Below, piece after piece: positions 46,015 through 54,753 of a stretch of 64,000 nucleotides of DNA. The stretch lies in the NCBI RefSeq assembly GCF_024158915.1, contig NZ_JAMZGF010000001.1, positions 124,001 through 188,000 on the forward strand, given 5' to 3'. The notes under the pieces are model-generated. The model saw only the letters and a program-made list of their open reading frames with translations, did no database searches and had not been told where the DNA came from. The stretch is from Chryseobacterium sp. S0630 (GTDB taxonomy: Bacteria > Bacteroidota > Bacteroidia > Flavobacteriales > Weeksellaceae). The position numbers and the translations under genes are program-made. Each line of letters opens with the position of its first letter. The first letter of the stretch is position 1.

Positions 46015-46151
46015 GTAATTAGTTAAACACGAATATCACAATTTTTTTTGCACAAATTGCACTATGTTATTGTGTTTAAAATAGTGGTTTTCATTGGTGA
46101 AATTTGTGTTTAAATAAAAACCTATCTTTAGGAAACATAAATAAAATATCC

Positions 46152-46628
46152 ATGAGCTCAGTTTCACAACTTGTCAAAAGATTCAGAGAGGTTCTGCTGG
46201 ATGGTCTCTGGATCGCTAATACGAATTTTAAAGATCAGCTTTCAGAGGTGAGCTGGGAACAGGCGGTAACAAAAGTAGATGCTTTAAATACCATTGCTAT
46301 GCTCACTTTTCATATTGATTATTATATTGCAGGAATTGTCAATGTCTTTGAAGGAGGAGATCTTGAGATTAAAGATAAATTCAGTTTTGATCTTCCTCCC
46401 ATAGAATCTCAACAACAATGGGAAGATTTGTTGAATAAGCTCTGGACGGATTCTGAAAAATTTGCCACATTATTAGAACAAATGCCGGATTCCAAACTTG
46501 ATGAGGTTTTCGTAGATGAAAAATATGGAACTTACCGAAGAAATATCGACGGAATGATTGAGCATAGCTACTATCATCTGGGGCAGATTACTTTAATTAA
46601 AAAACTGTTGAAAAGCAGATCAAACTAA
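46152..46628 (+). CDS. DinB/YfiT-fold protein
   Basis: 158 residues from ATG 46152 (MSSVSQLVKRFREVL). The longest frame would begin at TTG 46104, overlapping a promoter-like stretch with a TATCTTTA element, and adds 16 unlike residues. Four-helix-bundle DinB pattern with three metal-binding His candidates: one in LTFHIDYY and the HxxxH pair in IEHSYYHLGQI. Members act as metal-dependent thiol transferases or hydrolases; the substrate is unknown. Confidence 0.82.
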   Translation: MSSVSQLVKRFREVLLDGLWIANTNFKDQLSEVSWEQAVTKVDALNTIAMLTFHIDYYIAGIVNVFEGGDLEIKDKFSFDLPPIESQQQWEDLLNKLWTDSEKFATLLEQMPDSKLDEVFVDEKYGTYRRNIDGMIEHSYYHLGQITLIKKLLKSRSN

Positions 46629-46701
46629 CCATTTATATTTTCCAAAAAAGAATTTAACAATACAGATTAAAATCCATCTAAAACCATAACAAACAGAATA
46701 A

Positions 46702-46735
46702 AACCTCAGAATAACTCCTATTTGAGGGTCTTATT
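46702..46735 (+). terminator. Weak hairpin after the DinB-like gene
   Basis: CCTCA / TGAGG arms about 14 bases apart followed by GTCTTATTT. Short stem, so low confidence. Confidence 0.3.
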
Positions 46736-46770
46736 TAAATTAACTACCTTTAGAAAAAATAAAATTTTAA

Positions 46771-48609
46771 ATGAGAAAATCGGCTGCAATCATTTTTGCG
46801 TTTATCATTTCACAATTTCAGGCTCAGCAAGGAGCTTATTATCAGCAGACTGCGAAGTACAAGATGGATATTGATGTCAATGCTGAAAAATTTACCTATC
46901 AGGGAAAACAAACTTTAGAATACACCAACAATTCTCCGGACGAGCTGAATGTGGTTTATTTCCACTTATACTGGAATGCTTTCAAACCTAATTCTATGAT
47001 GGATCAGAGAGTGGCTTCCCAAGGAAAAAATGGTGATGGGAGACTGCAGAAAGATGGTATTTCAAGACTCGCTTCCATTCCTAAAGATCAGGAAGGCGCT
47101 CAGAATATTCACTGGATTAAGCAAAATGGGAAAGATCTGAAATTTGAAGTTCAGGAAACCATTATGAAAGTATATCTGGCAGAACCTATCAAGCCAAATT
47201 CTACCACTACATTTACAATGGATTGGGATTCTGTAATACCTCAGCAGATCAGAAGAAGCGGAAGAAACAACAGAGAAGGAGTGGATATGACCATGACGCA
47301 ATGGTATCCGAAAATTGCTGAGTACGATTATGACGGCTGGGCAACTTTCGATTATTTGGGAAGAGAATTCCATGCGCCATTCTCCGATTTTGATGTTACT
47401 ATTAAAATCAACAAAGATTATGTTGTAGGAGCAGGAGGAATTCTGGAGAATCCAACAGAGGTAAAAGGTTATGATGCCAATGCAAAAATAAAAACAGAAA
47501 AAGATAAAAAGGCAATCTGGAAATGGACCGCAAAAAACATTCTTGATTTTGCATGGAGTGCAGACAGAGATTATTCTGTAGAAAGCTTCAATGTTCCTGA
47601 AGGGCCAAAAGTATATCTGGTTTATCAGAAAAATGATAAAACAAAGGCATGGGGAGAATCACAGCCTTATATCACGAAGTATTTCCAGATCATGAATGCT
47701 CACTTTGGAAAATATGTATATCCAACCTACGCATTTATCCAGGGAGGAGATGGAGGAATGGAATACGGAATGTGTACCATGATTTTAGGAGAAGCTAAAA
47801 ACGTTAAAGATTTAATGGGCCTAATGGCTCACGAAGGATCTCACTCATGGTATCAGCAGATGCTGGCTACGAATGAATCTGTACGCCCATGGATGGATGA
47901 AGGTTTTACAAGCTATGCAGAAGGCTATACTATGTATCAATTATTTCCTGAAGATCTGCCAAATCCTTTTGTGGAAAGACTCGATGCTTACAGAAAATTT
48001 GTTAAAAAAGGAATCGAAGAACCAGCTGTTTGGTTAGGAGATCACCATGATAACGGAACGTCTTACACGTATGCATCTTATGTAAAAGGAGAGTTGTATT
48101 TGGTGCAGCTTGGATACATTATGGGTGAACAAAATTTTGCAGAAACCTTAAAGCAATATTATGACCAGTGGAGTATGAAGCATCCTTCGGACAGAGATTT
48201 CCTTCACATTGCGCAGAAAGTATCAGGAATGGATCTGAAATGGTTCCATAACTATTGGATCAACACAACCAAGACAATCGATTACGGAATTAAGGATGTA
48301 AAATACGATGCCAAGTCAACCACCATTACCTTAGTCAATAATGGTCAGGTTCCGATGCCTGTTGATTTTGGAGTGATGACAACGGATAAGAAAGTAATCA
48401 CTTATCAGATTCCAATGAATATGACTCATACATGGAAAGAAAAAGATATCTACGGAGAGTTGAAAACAATGCCTTACTGGCCATGGACTCAGAAAGAATA
48501 TACGCTTACCATTCCTTACACAAAATCTCAGTTATCTGTCTTGGGGATTGATTTCAGTCAGAGAATTGCAGATGTGAATATGGAAAATAATTTTGTTGAA
48601 ATAAAATAA
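46771..48609 (+). CDS. M1-family zinc metallopeptidase, exported
   Basis: 612 residues. Signal peptide (about 1-19, SQFQAQQ). N-terminal beta domain, then the gluzincin core: GGMEYGMC (the GAMEN-equivalent exopeptidase loop), HEGSH (His354, Glu355, His358) and Glu377 in MDEGFTSYAEGY, 19 residues on as in M1 enzymes. The C-terminal all-beta part ends VNMENNFVEIK, without a T9SS domain. Probable periplasmic aminopeptidase. Closed by a GC-rich terminator. Confidence 0.92.
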   Translation: MRKSAAIIFAFIISQFQAQQGAYYQQTAKYKMDIDVNAEKFTYQGKQTLEYTNNSPDELNVVYFHLYWNAFKPNSMMDQRVASQGKNGDGRLQKDGISRLASIPKDQEGAQNIHWIKQNGKDLKFEVQETIMKVYLAEPIKPNSTTTFTMDWDSVIPQQIRRSGRNNREGVDMTMTQWYPKIAEYDYDGWATFDYLGREFHAPFSDFDVTIKINKDYVVGAGGILENPTEVKGYDANAKIKTEKDKKAIWKWTAKNILDFAWSADRDYSVESFNVPEGPKVYLVYQKNDKTKAWGESQPYITKYFQIMNAHFGKYVYPTYAFIQGGDGGMEYGMCTMILGEAKNVKDLMGLMAHEGSHSWYQQMLATNESVRPWMDEGFTSYAEGYTMYQLFPEDLPNPFVERLDAYRKFVKKGIEEPAVWLGDHHDNGTSYTYASYVKGELYLVQLGYIMGEQNFAETLKQYYDQWSMKHPSDRDFLHIAQKVSGMDLKWFHNYWINTTKTIDYGIKDVKYDAKSTTITLVNNGQVPMPVDFGVMTTDKKVITYQIPMNMTHTWKEKDIYGELKTMPYWPWTQKEYTLTIPYTKSQLSVLGIDFSQRIADVNMENNFVEIK

Positions 48610-48615
48610 TAGTAC

Positions 48616-48650
48616 AAACGGCGCGGAAATAGAATTTCCGCGCCGTTTAT
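48616..48650. terminator. GC-rich bidirectional terminator
   Basis: AAACGGCGCGGAAAT / ATTTCCGCGCCGTTT, a perfect 15-base stem with a 3-base loop. It separates the M1 peptidase gene from the minus-strand toxin-immunity island. Confidence 0.85.
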
Positions 48651-48713
48651 TTTAAACCCTAATTAATTGTGAGGGAAAATATATTGTTACATATTTTTCT
48701 GTCGTAGGTCATA

Positions 48714-48821
48714 CTATTTCCTTTTTTGGTATATTCTATAAACAATGTAAATTATCAACAGGAATGATAGAAACACCATACATTGTATTGTGAATAGGGT
48801 AAAGCTAAATTCTTCTATCAT
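48714..48821 (-). CDS. 35-residue single-helix membrane protein
   Basis: ATG 48821 to TAG 48714. Layout: acidic MIEEFSFTLF start, one hydrophobic helix (about 12-27), and a basic YRIYQKRK end, implying N-out/C-in topology. Its ATG overlaps the TGA of the preceding lipoprotein as ATGA, which implies translational coupling. The same layout and spaced identities (EEFS-x-x-LF, Q, Y-x-VY-x-IY, K) appear in the 38-residue frame at 49334-49450, so the two are paralogues. Function unknown. Confidence 0.6.
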   Translation of the reverse strand: MIEEFSFTLFTIQCMVFLSFLLIIYIVYRIYQKRK

Positions 48822-49285
48822 TTTAAGCTATCTTTAGGTATTGGAAATAATTTCCAGTTCATATAATTCGGATATTTTCTTTTTAGAATTTCATAATAAA
48901 TGTAATATGGTTTGGAGGGTTGTAGCTTTGTTTCAATAATAGCTTTTGAAACAAACCTTCCTCTCTTATCGTATTTACAGGATAAACTCTTTCCTGATTT
49001 ATAACTAAGAATATTGATGCTTATATAGTCTTTTTGTTGCAATATATTTAGACTATAAAATGTTTCGTCTTTCTTATACAAGAGCTCTTGTGCCTCTAAA
49101 AAAGTATAATTTGGGGTATTTTTAATGTCTAAATTGTTTTTCTCTCTGTAAAATGTTATTTTTTTAGGGAGTTCATTTTTAAATGCTTCAATAGTATTAT
49201 TTAAAAGTATAGTTCTACTTGTTTTTTCTTTTTGGCATCCGGCTAATAAACTTAATACTAATAAAAATATGCTTATAATTTTCAT
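48818..49285 (-). CDS. Small lipoprotein of unknown function
   Basis: 155 residues with lipobox LLAGC (Cys17). The mature protein is Lys-rich, with KYDKRGRFVSKAIIE near residue 105. No family recognised. It lies between two paralogous micro-membrane-proteins and downstream of a probable toxin-immunity pair, so a role as an extra immunity or membrane-associated protein is possible but unproven. Confidence 0.65.
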   Translation of the reverse strand: MKIISIFLLVLSLLAGCQKEKTSRTILLNNTIEAFKNELPKKITFYREKNNLDIKNTPNYTFLEAQELLYKKDETFYSLNILQQKDYISINILSYKSGKSLSCKYDKRGRFVSKAIIETKLQPSKPYYIYYEILKRKYPNYMNWKLFPIPKDSLK

Positions 49286-49333
49286 ATGTGTACTTGTTTT
49301 AATTGATTAGAGTGACTTTTGCGGATCAAAAGA

Positions 49334-49450
49334 TTACTTTATTTTCTTGTAAATTTTATACACAAAATAACCTAATACAATTAAGAAAATTAAAGCTAAA
49401 ATTTGTAATCCAAATAAGCCTAAACTAAACTCTTCTGTTATTTGTTCCAT
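49334..49450 (-). CDS. 38-residue single-helix membrane protein, paralogue of 48714-48821
   Basis: ATG 49450 to TAA 49334. MEQITEEFSLGLFGLQ, a hydrophobic helix (about 14-30), then VYKIYKKIK. Alignment by eye with the 35-residue frame shows shared EEFS, LF, Q, Y-x-VY-x-IY and Lys-rich end. It lies 48 bases upstream of the lipoprotein gene on the same strand. Confidence 0.55.
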   Translation of the reverse strand: MEQITEEFSLGLFGLQILALIFLIVLGYFVYKIYKKIK

Positions 49451-49493
49451 GGTTTTATAATTTTTCTATGTGCTAATTTTAAAAAAAATAGTT

Positions 49494-49655
49494 TTATTTT
49501 TTTAAAATTATTTTTTCTTTACCATTCTTATCATATTCAGCGATGAAAATAATTTCAAAAAAAACATTTTTCTTTTGCCTATAAATACGTTTTACAGGTC
49601 TGGTTCATTTTCGAACCCACTATATTTTATAAATATGTCCTCAGTAATGGAAATT
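49494..49655 (-). pseudogene. Decayed gene fragment with a frameshift
   Basis: Two open stretches in different frames abut. The first reads SITEDIFIKYSGFENEPDL and stops at TAA. Moving frame there, the next 33 codons read VKRIYRQKKNVFFEI, then AEYDKNGKEKIILKK, and stop at 49494. Neither has a start codon. The composition looks like coding sequence, and the YDKNGKEK part recalls the YDKRGR stretch of the nearby lipoprotein. I read it as the 3-prime end of a lost lipoprotein or immunity gene. Confidence 0.35.
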
Positions 49656-49658
49656 AAT

Positions 49659-50108
49659 TTATTTTTTACAAGCTAATACTTTACATATATCATTTTCTTT
49701 TTCAATAAATTGGATTAATCCTCCAATTTCTTCTTCAGTGTATAAAGGAAGGTTATTGTCGGCCCGATATTTTATAATATTTTGAATAAAAACATTTATG
49801 ATTTTTTTATCTGTTTCAGAAATATGCTTATTGTTAAACCCTTTTATACCTAGGAGATTTACATCGGTGTATTCCTGCTTTCTTGAAAATAAAGATGGTA
49901 TTTTCAGATGAATCTTCATAAAAGTTTCAGTGTCTGTAATTAATATTAATAGAGGCCTTGAATAACTATAGCTAGAATTTATGTAAGTATATGTGGAATA
50001 TTCCTTTTCATCCAATTTCTTTACATAATCAGTAGTTTCACATTTTATATTTTGTGAAAAACAATGTATAAATACTACATTGAAAAATAAAATAAATAGA
50101 TTTTTCAT
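49659..50108 (-). CDS. Exported protein, probable immunity partner of the Tae4-like toxin
   Basis: 149 residues with a cleavable signal peptide (about 1-19, VVFIHCFSQ) and a small mature domain with two Cys near the C-terminus (ENDICKVLACKK). It starts 16 bases after the stop of the amidase toxin frame, on the same strand. Periplasmic location and this adjacency are what is expected for immunity to a peptidoglycan amidase. I cannot match it to the Tai4 family by eye. Confidence 0.55.
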   Translation of the reverse strand: MKNLFILFFNVVFIHCFSQNIKCETTDYVKKLDEKEYSTYTYINSSYSYSRPLLILITDTETFMKIHLKIPSLFSRKQEYTDVNLLGIKGFNNKHISETDKKIINVFIQNIIKYRADNNLPLYTEEEIGGLIQFIEKENDICKVLACKK

Positions 50109-50124
50109 ATCTGTAATTATGATT

Positions 50125-51789
50125 TTAATTTAATTCCCAAATATCAATATATTCTATATCTCCATCAAAAAAATGACAGTTATTTACGCAAGTTCCACTT
50201 GATTGCAAACAATCTGCATGTCCAGAAGCCCATAAGCTATTTTTCGGAGAAACCATTGAAAAGATACCTTTGATCCCAGATACTAAGCCGGGTAAATTCT
50301 GGCCATTTATACCTCCTTGAGCTTTTGTGAAATGACGGTGTTTAGAATTTGCAGGTGATATCCCAAATGTTTTTCTCATCCATATATTTAAAGCCTTGGC
50401 TGCAAGAAAATAATTCTTACCATCTTTTCCTTTCATAGTACCTGCTACAGATGGAATAATTATACCAGAATAATTTAGTGCTCTTGAGACTCTTAATGCA
50501 CAAGCATTTTGGTAATATTTACTAATATTTGCATTTGTAGAAAGATGCCTTTGATTAATTTCACCTCCCACTAATTCATAGACTTCATCAGCTGTCATTC
50601 CAGAACCATTTGGATGATGAGGAAATGCATTATAGTAATTCTGCCAACTTGGAAGGTTTTGAACTGGAAATGTCAGATTTGGATTGTCCCAATATGAAGA
50701 ATCATAGTCTTCTCCATCTTTTCCTTCTGAAGTACCCATAAACCAATTTTGAAATTGAGGCCAAGTGGTATTAGGGTTTTCTATAAAGAAATTAATAGCC
50801 CAATTACTAAATTGTAAATTATTATTATTTGTGTAATGATCAAGTAAAGGCAAGGCAATATTCAAATTGTTCTTTAACCAATCCTGTTGGCTTAATGTAA
50901 AGCTTTTGATAAAATCACTAAGTCTATAATAAATAACATCAGGATTTTGTGTATTGGGATGTGTGTAAAAGAAATCAATAATAGCGCTTACCAAATCGTT
51001 GGCCAGATAATCATTGTAAAAACAGCTTATAACCCCTTGTTGAAGATTGTAAGATAGAGATGAAAACTTTTGATAAGTTTCTGCACTTACATTATTTTTA
51101 ATGGCATTTTTTACATCTTCCATTGTAATAGGATTACTTGATCCACCTCCATAATTAATGTCGAATTCTTCCGATGCAGATTGGTCACAACTGTTTACCC
51201 AATATGAAACAGCCATAGAATGATGGCATCCTGCACAACATGCCCCGCCATTTTTTGAACAATCAGGGCCATGCCCTGCAGAGCATTGAAACCAGTCTAT
51301 ATTTCCAAATTGATATGAAGAGTTGCATCCTTTTGATGCTTTATTATCCTGTCACTTATATAATGATGTTTTTTTCCAGCCATATAATTTGTTAGGATTG
51401 GGAGTGTGTTCTACCTTTATGATAAAATACTTCCATTCTCCTAATTTTGTTCTGTAATATAACATATTATAAACTATGTGTTTATTCGTCTCATTTTTTT
51501 TCTTCAAAAGCAGTGAGAATTTTGTAATATTGGCTTCTTCTGTTCTTTTTAAAATATAGGAGGTATCAATATCAAATTCATTCAATGAACTATTCTTCCC
51601 ATTTTTTGAATTGAGTAGATCATCTTCATTGTTTTGTGTGATTTTGAGAAATTCTCTAAAAGTAATTTTGTTGTTTTGGCTGTGAAAAGCAGATGCTTCA
51701 TCTGTTTTTTCTTCATTAGCAAGTTCTGTTCTGCAGTTAAATAGCAGAAATACAGATGCTAAAAGCATAAGTAGATTAAATTTTTTCAT
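50125..51789 (-). pseudogene. Tae4-like peptidoglycan amidase lipoprotein toxin, split by one in-frame TGA
   Basis: One continuous frame of 555 codons (including both stops) interrupted only by TGA at 51354-51352. Before it are 145 residues with lipobox LLFNC (Cys19). After it come 45 open codons of Cys-rich sequence (WFQCSAGHGPDC, then CCAGCHH), then the ATG at 51216 and 362 further residues. The C-terminal domain has the Tae4 pattern: nucleophile Cys in NACALRVSRALNYSG, and SGHADC with the catalytic His/Asp; such enzymes cut peptidoglycan peptides. The two parts could still be expressed separately, but only the first has a signal. Could also be a sequencing error or a readthrough stop. Confidence 0.75.
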
Positions 51790-51822
51790 CTTGTGTTTAA
51801 ATAAATATTTTTACAAGTATAG

Positions 51823-51862
51823 AATTTTTCCGTTGATCAATAATACACTTTTTCGGAAAAAT
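51823..51862. promoter_or_regulatory. Inverted repeat in the divergent promoter region, candidate operator
   Basis: Arms AATTTTTCCG (51823-51832) and CGGAAAAATT (51853-51862) are perfect, 20 bases apart, between the toxin gene (minus) and the HTH gene (plus). A TACTTTTA variant -7 element at 51865-51872 lies just after. Confidence 0.4.
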
Positions 51863-51893
51863 TATTACTTTTACGAAAAATTAGTTTACTATT

Positions 51894-52259
51894 ATGGAAA
51901 AGATTATCAAAAAGATAGCAGAAATCCGTTCCAGGAAAGGCTTTTCTTATGAGAATATGGCTCATGATCTTGACTTGAGCACTTCAGCTTACAGAAAAAT
52001 AGAAACGGGAGAAACTAAACTTACAGTGGAAAGATTGGTTGACATTTCTAAGATTCTTGAAACACCCCTCAATGATTTTTTAGAGACCGAATCCCAAAAA
52101 AATTTTAACCAAGAAAATAAGGATAATGCTCATGGGTTTCAAGGATTCAATGATAATATTTTTAATGATTATTCAGAGGTTTCCAAAAAGCTTATTGCTA
52201 GTTACGAACAACAAATTAAAGAGTTGAAAGCAGAAATTGAACAACTGAAAAGCAAATAA
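51894..52259 (+). CDS. HTH (XRE/Cro-CI type) transcriptional regulator
   Basis: 121 residues. Residues about 4-62 form an HTH_3 domain (IRSRKGFSYENMAHDLDLSTSAYRKIETGETKL). The C-terminal ~30 residues are a coiled coil (SYEQQIKELKAEIEQLKSK), probably for dimerisation. Its stop is followed at once by the coaX ATG, so they are co-transcribed. It is divergent from the toxin gene and could control either; the inverted repeat upstream is a candidate site. Confidence 0.85.
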   Translation: MEKIIKKIAEIRSRKGFSYENMAHDLDLSTSAYRKIETGETKLTVERLVDISKILETPLNDFLETESQKNFNQENKDNAHGFQGFNDNIFNDYSEVSKKLIASYEQQIKELKAEIEQLKSK

Positions 52260-53018
52260 ATGAATTCAATCGTAATAAATGTAGGAAACAGCAATATCAG
52301 ATTTGGTCTTTTCAATGGGGATAATTGTGATATTTCATGGGTAATCAATACAAAGCCTTACAGAACGGCAGATGAACTTTATGTACAGATGCTGATGCTA
52401 TATCAGACCTATAAAATTGATCCAAAAGAGATTGATAAGGTGATTATAGGATCCGTAGTACCTCAGCTTACCAAAGTAATGAGCTCAGGAATCAAAAAAA
52501 TTCACGGAACGACTCCTGTAATTGTTGATAGGTCAACGCCTTCCGGAGTACAGGCAAAATCCAAGCAGATGGGAACCGATATCTATGCAAACCTGGTAGC
52601 TGCACACAATTTGTACCCGAATAGAAAGAAGATTGTCATAGATTTCGGAACAGCACTTACTGCAAGCTGTGTGGCAGAAACAGGGGAGACCTTAGGGGTA
52701 ATTATCGCTCCAGGAATTGTGACTTCTCTGAATTCACTGATCAACCAGACGGCGCAGCTTCCGGATATCGAACTGAAGAAACCAAAATCTGTTTTGGGAC
52801 TGGATACGGTAACCTGTATGCAGAGTGGTATGGTATATGGCTTTCTCGGCATGGTAGAAGGTTTTGTAACCCGTATCAATGAGGAAGTGAACGACGATTG
52901 TTTTGTAGTAGCAACAGGAGGTGTTTCCCATGTCTACAAACCTCTGACAGATAAGATACATGTGATGGACAGGCTTCACACTTTGAAAGGTCTTTATTTC
53001 CTGGGGAAAGATTTATAA
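52260..53018 (+). CDS. coaX: Type III pantothenate kinase
   Basis: 252 residues. First step of coenzyme A synthesis. ASKHA-fold motifs: INVGNSNIRFGLF (phosphate 1; the family's D is N here), IDFGTALTASCV (phosphate 2) and VATGGVSHVYKPL (adenosine). GTDIYANLVAAH is the pantothenate-side segment. Directly follows the HTH gene without spacing. Confidence 0.95.
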   Translation: MNSIVINVGNSNIRFGLFNGDNCDISWVINTKPYRTADELYVQMLMLYQTYKIDPKEIDKVIIGSVVPQLTKVMSSGIKKIHGTTPVIVDRSTPSGVQAKSKQMGTDIYANLVAAHNLYPNRKKIVIDFGTALTASCVAETGETLGVIIAPGIVTSLNSLINQTAQLPDIELKKPKSVLGLDTVTCMQSGMVYGFLGMVEGFVTRINEEVNDDCFVVATGGVSHVYKPLTDKIHVMDRLHTLKGLYFLGKDL

Positions 53019-53077
53019 ATTAAAGAGTAGAGCGAATCTAATATCTTACTCCTTACCTCAACCTTAATTTTAATATA

Positions 53078-53608
53078 ATGAATAAGTTTCCTATAATAGA
53101 AACAGAAAGACTTATTCTTTCACAGCTGGAAGAAAGAGATGTCCCTTTTATTGTTGGATATCTTCAGCATAGAATTTTTTCTGATCTTACCTCCAATATT
53201 CCTTATCCGTATGTGGAAAATGATGCCAGATCTTGGTTGAAAATGTCAAAAGAGGCTTTTGATACCAATACCGGATATACTTTTGCAATCCGGAATAAGG
53301 AAGGTCAAATCATAGGAGCTATCGGGCTGCATGACAGGGATGATGATAAAGCTGAACTTGGGTATTGGATAGGAATTCCTTATTGGAATAAAGGATACGT
53401 TACTGAAGCTGCAAAAGCAATTGTAGATTTTGGTCTTAATGAAATGAAGTTTAACAAAATTTTTGCTACTCATTTCTTTCACAACCCAGCTTCAGGAAGA
53501 ATAATGGAAAAAATAGGAATGGAACAGGAAGCTGTGTTAAAGCAGGAAATGAAGAAAGACGGAGAATATTTTGATATTGTGAGGTATTGTATTTTGAAAA
53601 CGGATTAG
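53078..53608 (+). CDS. GNAT acetyltransferase, RimJ/RimL type
   Basis: 176 residues. N-terminal IETERLILSQLEERD is the common RimJ-like start; the acetyl-CoA site region is GYWIGIPYWNKGYVTEAAKAI, and the C-terminal ATHFFHNPASGRIMEKIGM segment is typical. Substrate (protein N-terminus or small amine) unknown. 59 bases after coaX. Confidence 0.88.
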   Translation: MNKFPIIETERLILSQLEERDVPFIVGYLQHRIFSDLTSNIPYPYVENDARSWLKMSKEAFDTNTGYTFAIRNKEGQIIGAIGLHDRDDDKAELGYWIGIPYWNKGYVTEAAKAIVDFGLNEMKFNKIFATHFFHNPASGRIMEKIGMEQEAVLKQEMKKDGEYFDIVRYCILKTD

Positions 53609-53633
53609 AAAAAATAGTAACATTTATAAAAAC

Positions 53634-53666
53634 AAAAGCCAGAGAAAATTATCCTCTGGCTTTTTA
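53634..53666 (+). terminator. Terminator after the GNAT gene
   Basis: AAAAGCCAGAG / CTCTGGCTTTT stem with an 8-base loop; may also serve the convergent tadA. Confidence 0.8.
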
Positions 53667-53716
53667 TATATTATTATTTCAGCCCAAATACACTTGATTT
53701 TTTGGATGGGTCAGGA

Positions 53717-54148
53717 TTATCTTTTACTTTTAAAAAAGTCCTTAACGATAGAAGAGCATTCGGCTTCCATTATTCCTGTGACAATTTCTGTTTTAGGATG
53801 TAGAGAAAGATGTTTATTGATAAAACCTCTTTGCTCATCCCGTGCTCCAATCACTACTTTTGAGATTTGAGACCATGAAAGTGCACCTGAGCACATCACA
53901 CAAGGTTCCATCGTTACATAAAGTGTACAGTCTTTTAAGTATTTTCCTCCAAGGAAATTAGCTGCTGAGGTGATGGCCTGCATTTCTGCATGGGCGGTCA
54001 CATCATTTAATGTTTCAGTGAGGTTGTGGGCTCTTGCAATAATTCTGTTGTTGGAAACTACAACACACCCGATAGGAACCTCATCTTTTTCTAAAGCGGT
54101 TTCTGCTTCCTGCAGCGCCATTTTCATGTAATATTCGTCGGTAAACAT
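53717..54148 (-). CDS. tadA: Nucleoside deaminase, tRNA adenosine(34) deaminase type
   Basis: 143 residues. Zinc deaminase motifs HAE (His53, Glu55) and PCVMC (Cys83, Cys86), with VPIGCVVVSNNRIIARAHN ahead as in TadA. Converts A34 to I in tRNA-Arg. Five bases after the TonB-like gene, so probably co-transcribed. Guanine deaminase relatives share the motifs, but length and N-terminus favour TadA. Confidence 0.88.
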   Translation of the reverse strand: MFTDEYYMKMALQEAETALEKDEVPIGCVVVSNNRIIARAHNLTETLNDVTAHAEMQAITSAANFLGGKYLKDCTLYVTMEPCVMCSGALSWSQISKVVIGARDEQRGFINKHLSLHPKTEIVTGIMEAECSSIVKDFFKSKR

Positions 54149-54153
54149 TTTGT

Positions 54154-54753
54154 TTATTCAAAGTTTAATGTGAAAGGAACTCTCAAACGGGCTCTTTGAG
54201 GAATTCCATCTTTTGTAGCAGGCTGCCATTTCTTTTTAGTAAGTAAAACAGCGATCTCAGCATGTCTGTTAAACGTTGGATTTTCACCAAAACCTTTTGC
54301 AGTAAGGATACTTCCGTCTTTTTCTATAATGAATATCACAATACTCTGAAGAGTCCCTTTTTCTTGAGTAACTTCTGATCCTGCATTGAAATTATTGGCA
54401 ATTTCTTTTTTGAAAGCATCTATGCCATCGGGATATTCAGGCATAACAAACCTTTCATCTTTGGGTGCTGTTAAATTACTGTCAGAAATGTGATAAACAG
54501 ACTGAATTTTTTCCAGTTCTTTCTCATATTCCAGATTTCTTTTAAGTTTCAGAGCACTTATCTCGCTGTTTTTTTTTAAGCCTATTTTGGTACGTTTTCT
54601 TAAAGAAGCTTTTGTAAGCGCGTCTGCATAACTATTTTCTATATTCTGAATCTGAATATCGTATTTTGCCTTAATAATTCTGAGGCTTTCTGTCTGCTGT
54701 GAAAAATAAAAATTAAGTGCAAAAAACAGAAATAAGCTGAAATGCTTTTTCAT
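54154..54753 (-). CDS. Exported TonB-C-terminal-domain-like protein, copy 2
   Basis: 199 residues. Signal peptide (about 1-19, LNFYFSQQ), a charged helical middle (about 40-90), and a TonB_C-like domain (about 105-199: MPEYPDGIDAFKKEIANNF, IEKDGSIL, RVPFTLNFE). True TonB proteins keep an uncleaved inner-membrane anchor; here the signal looks cleavable. Shares the TAATG junction with its paralogue upstream. Confidence 0.7.
   Translation of the reverse strand: MKKHFSLFLFFALNFYFSQQTESLRIIKAKYDIQIQNIENSYADALTKASLRKRTKIGLKKNSEISALKLKRNLEYEKELEKIQSVYHISDSNLTAPKDERFVMPEYPDGIDAFKKEIANNFNAGSEVTQEKGTLQSIVIFIIEKDGSILTAKGFGENPTFNRHAEIAVLLTKKKWQPATKDGIPQRARLRVPFTLNFE

Noticed and set aside
50125-51216. 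Stand-alone T6SS effector
   Set aside because: No T6SS gene in the window, and the frame continues upstream to a lipoprotein signal across one stop codon.
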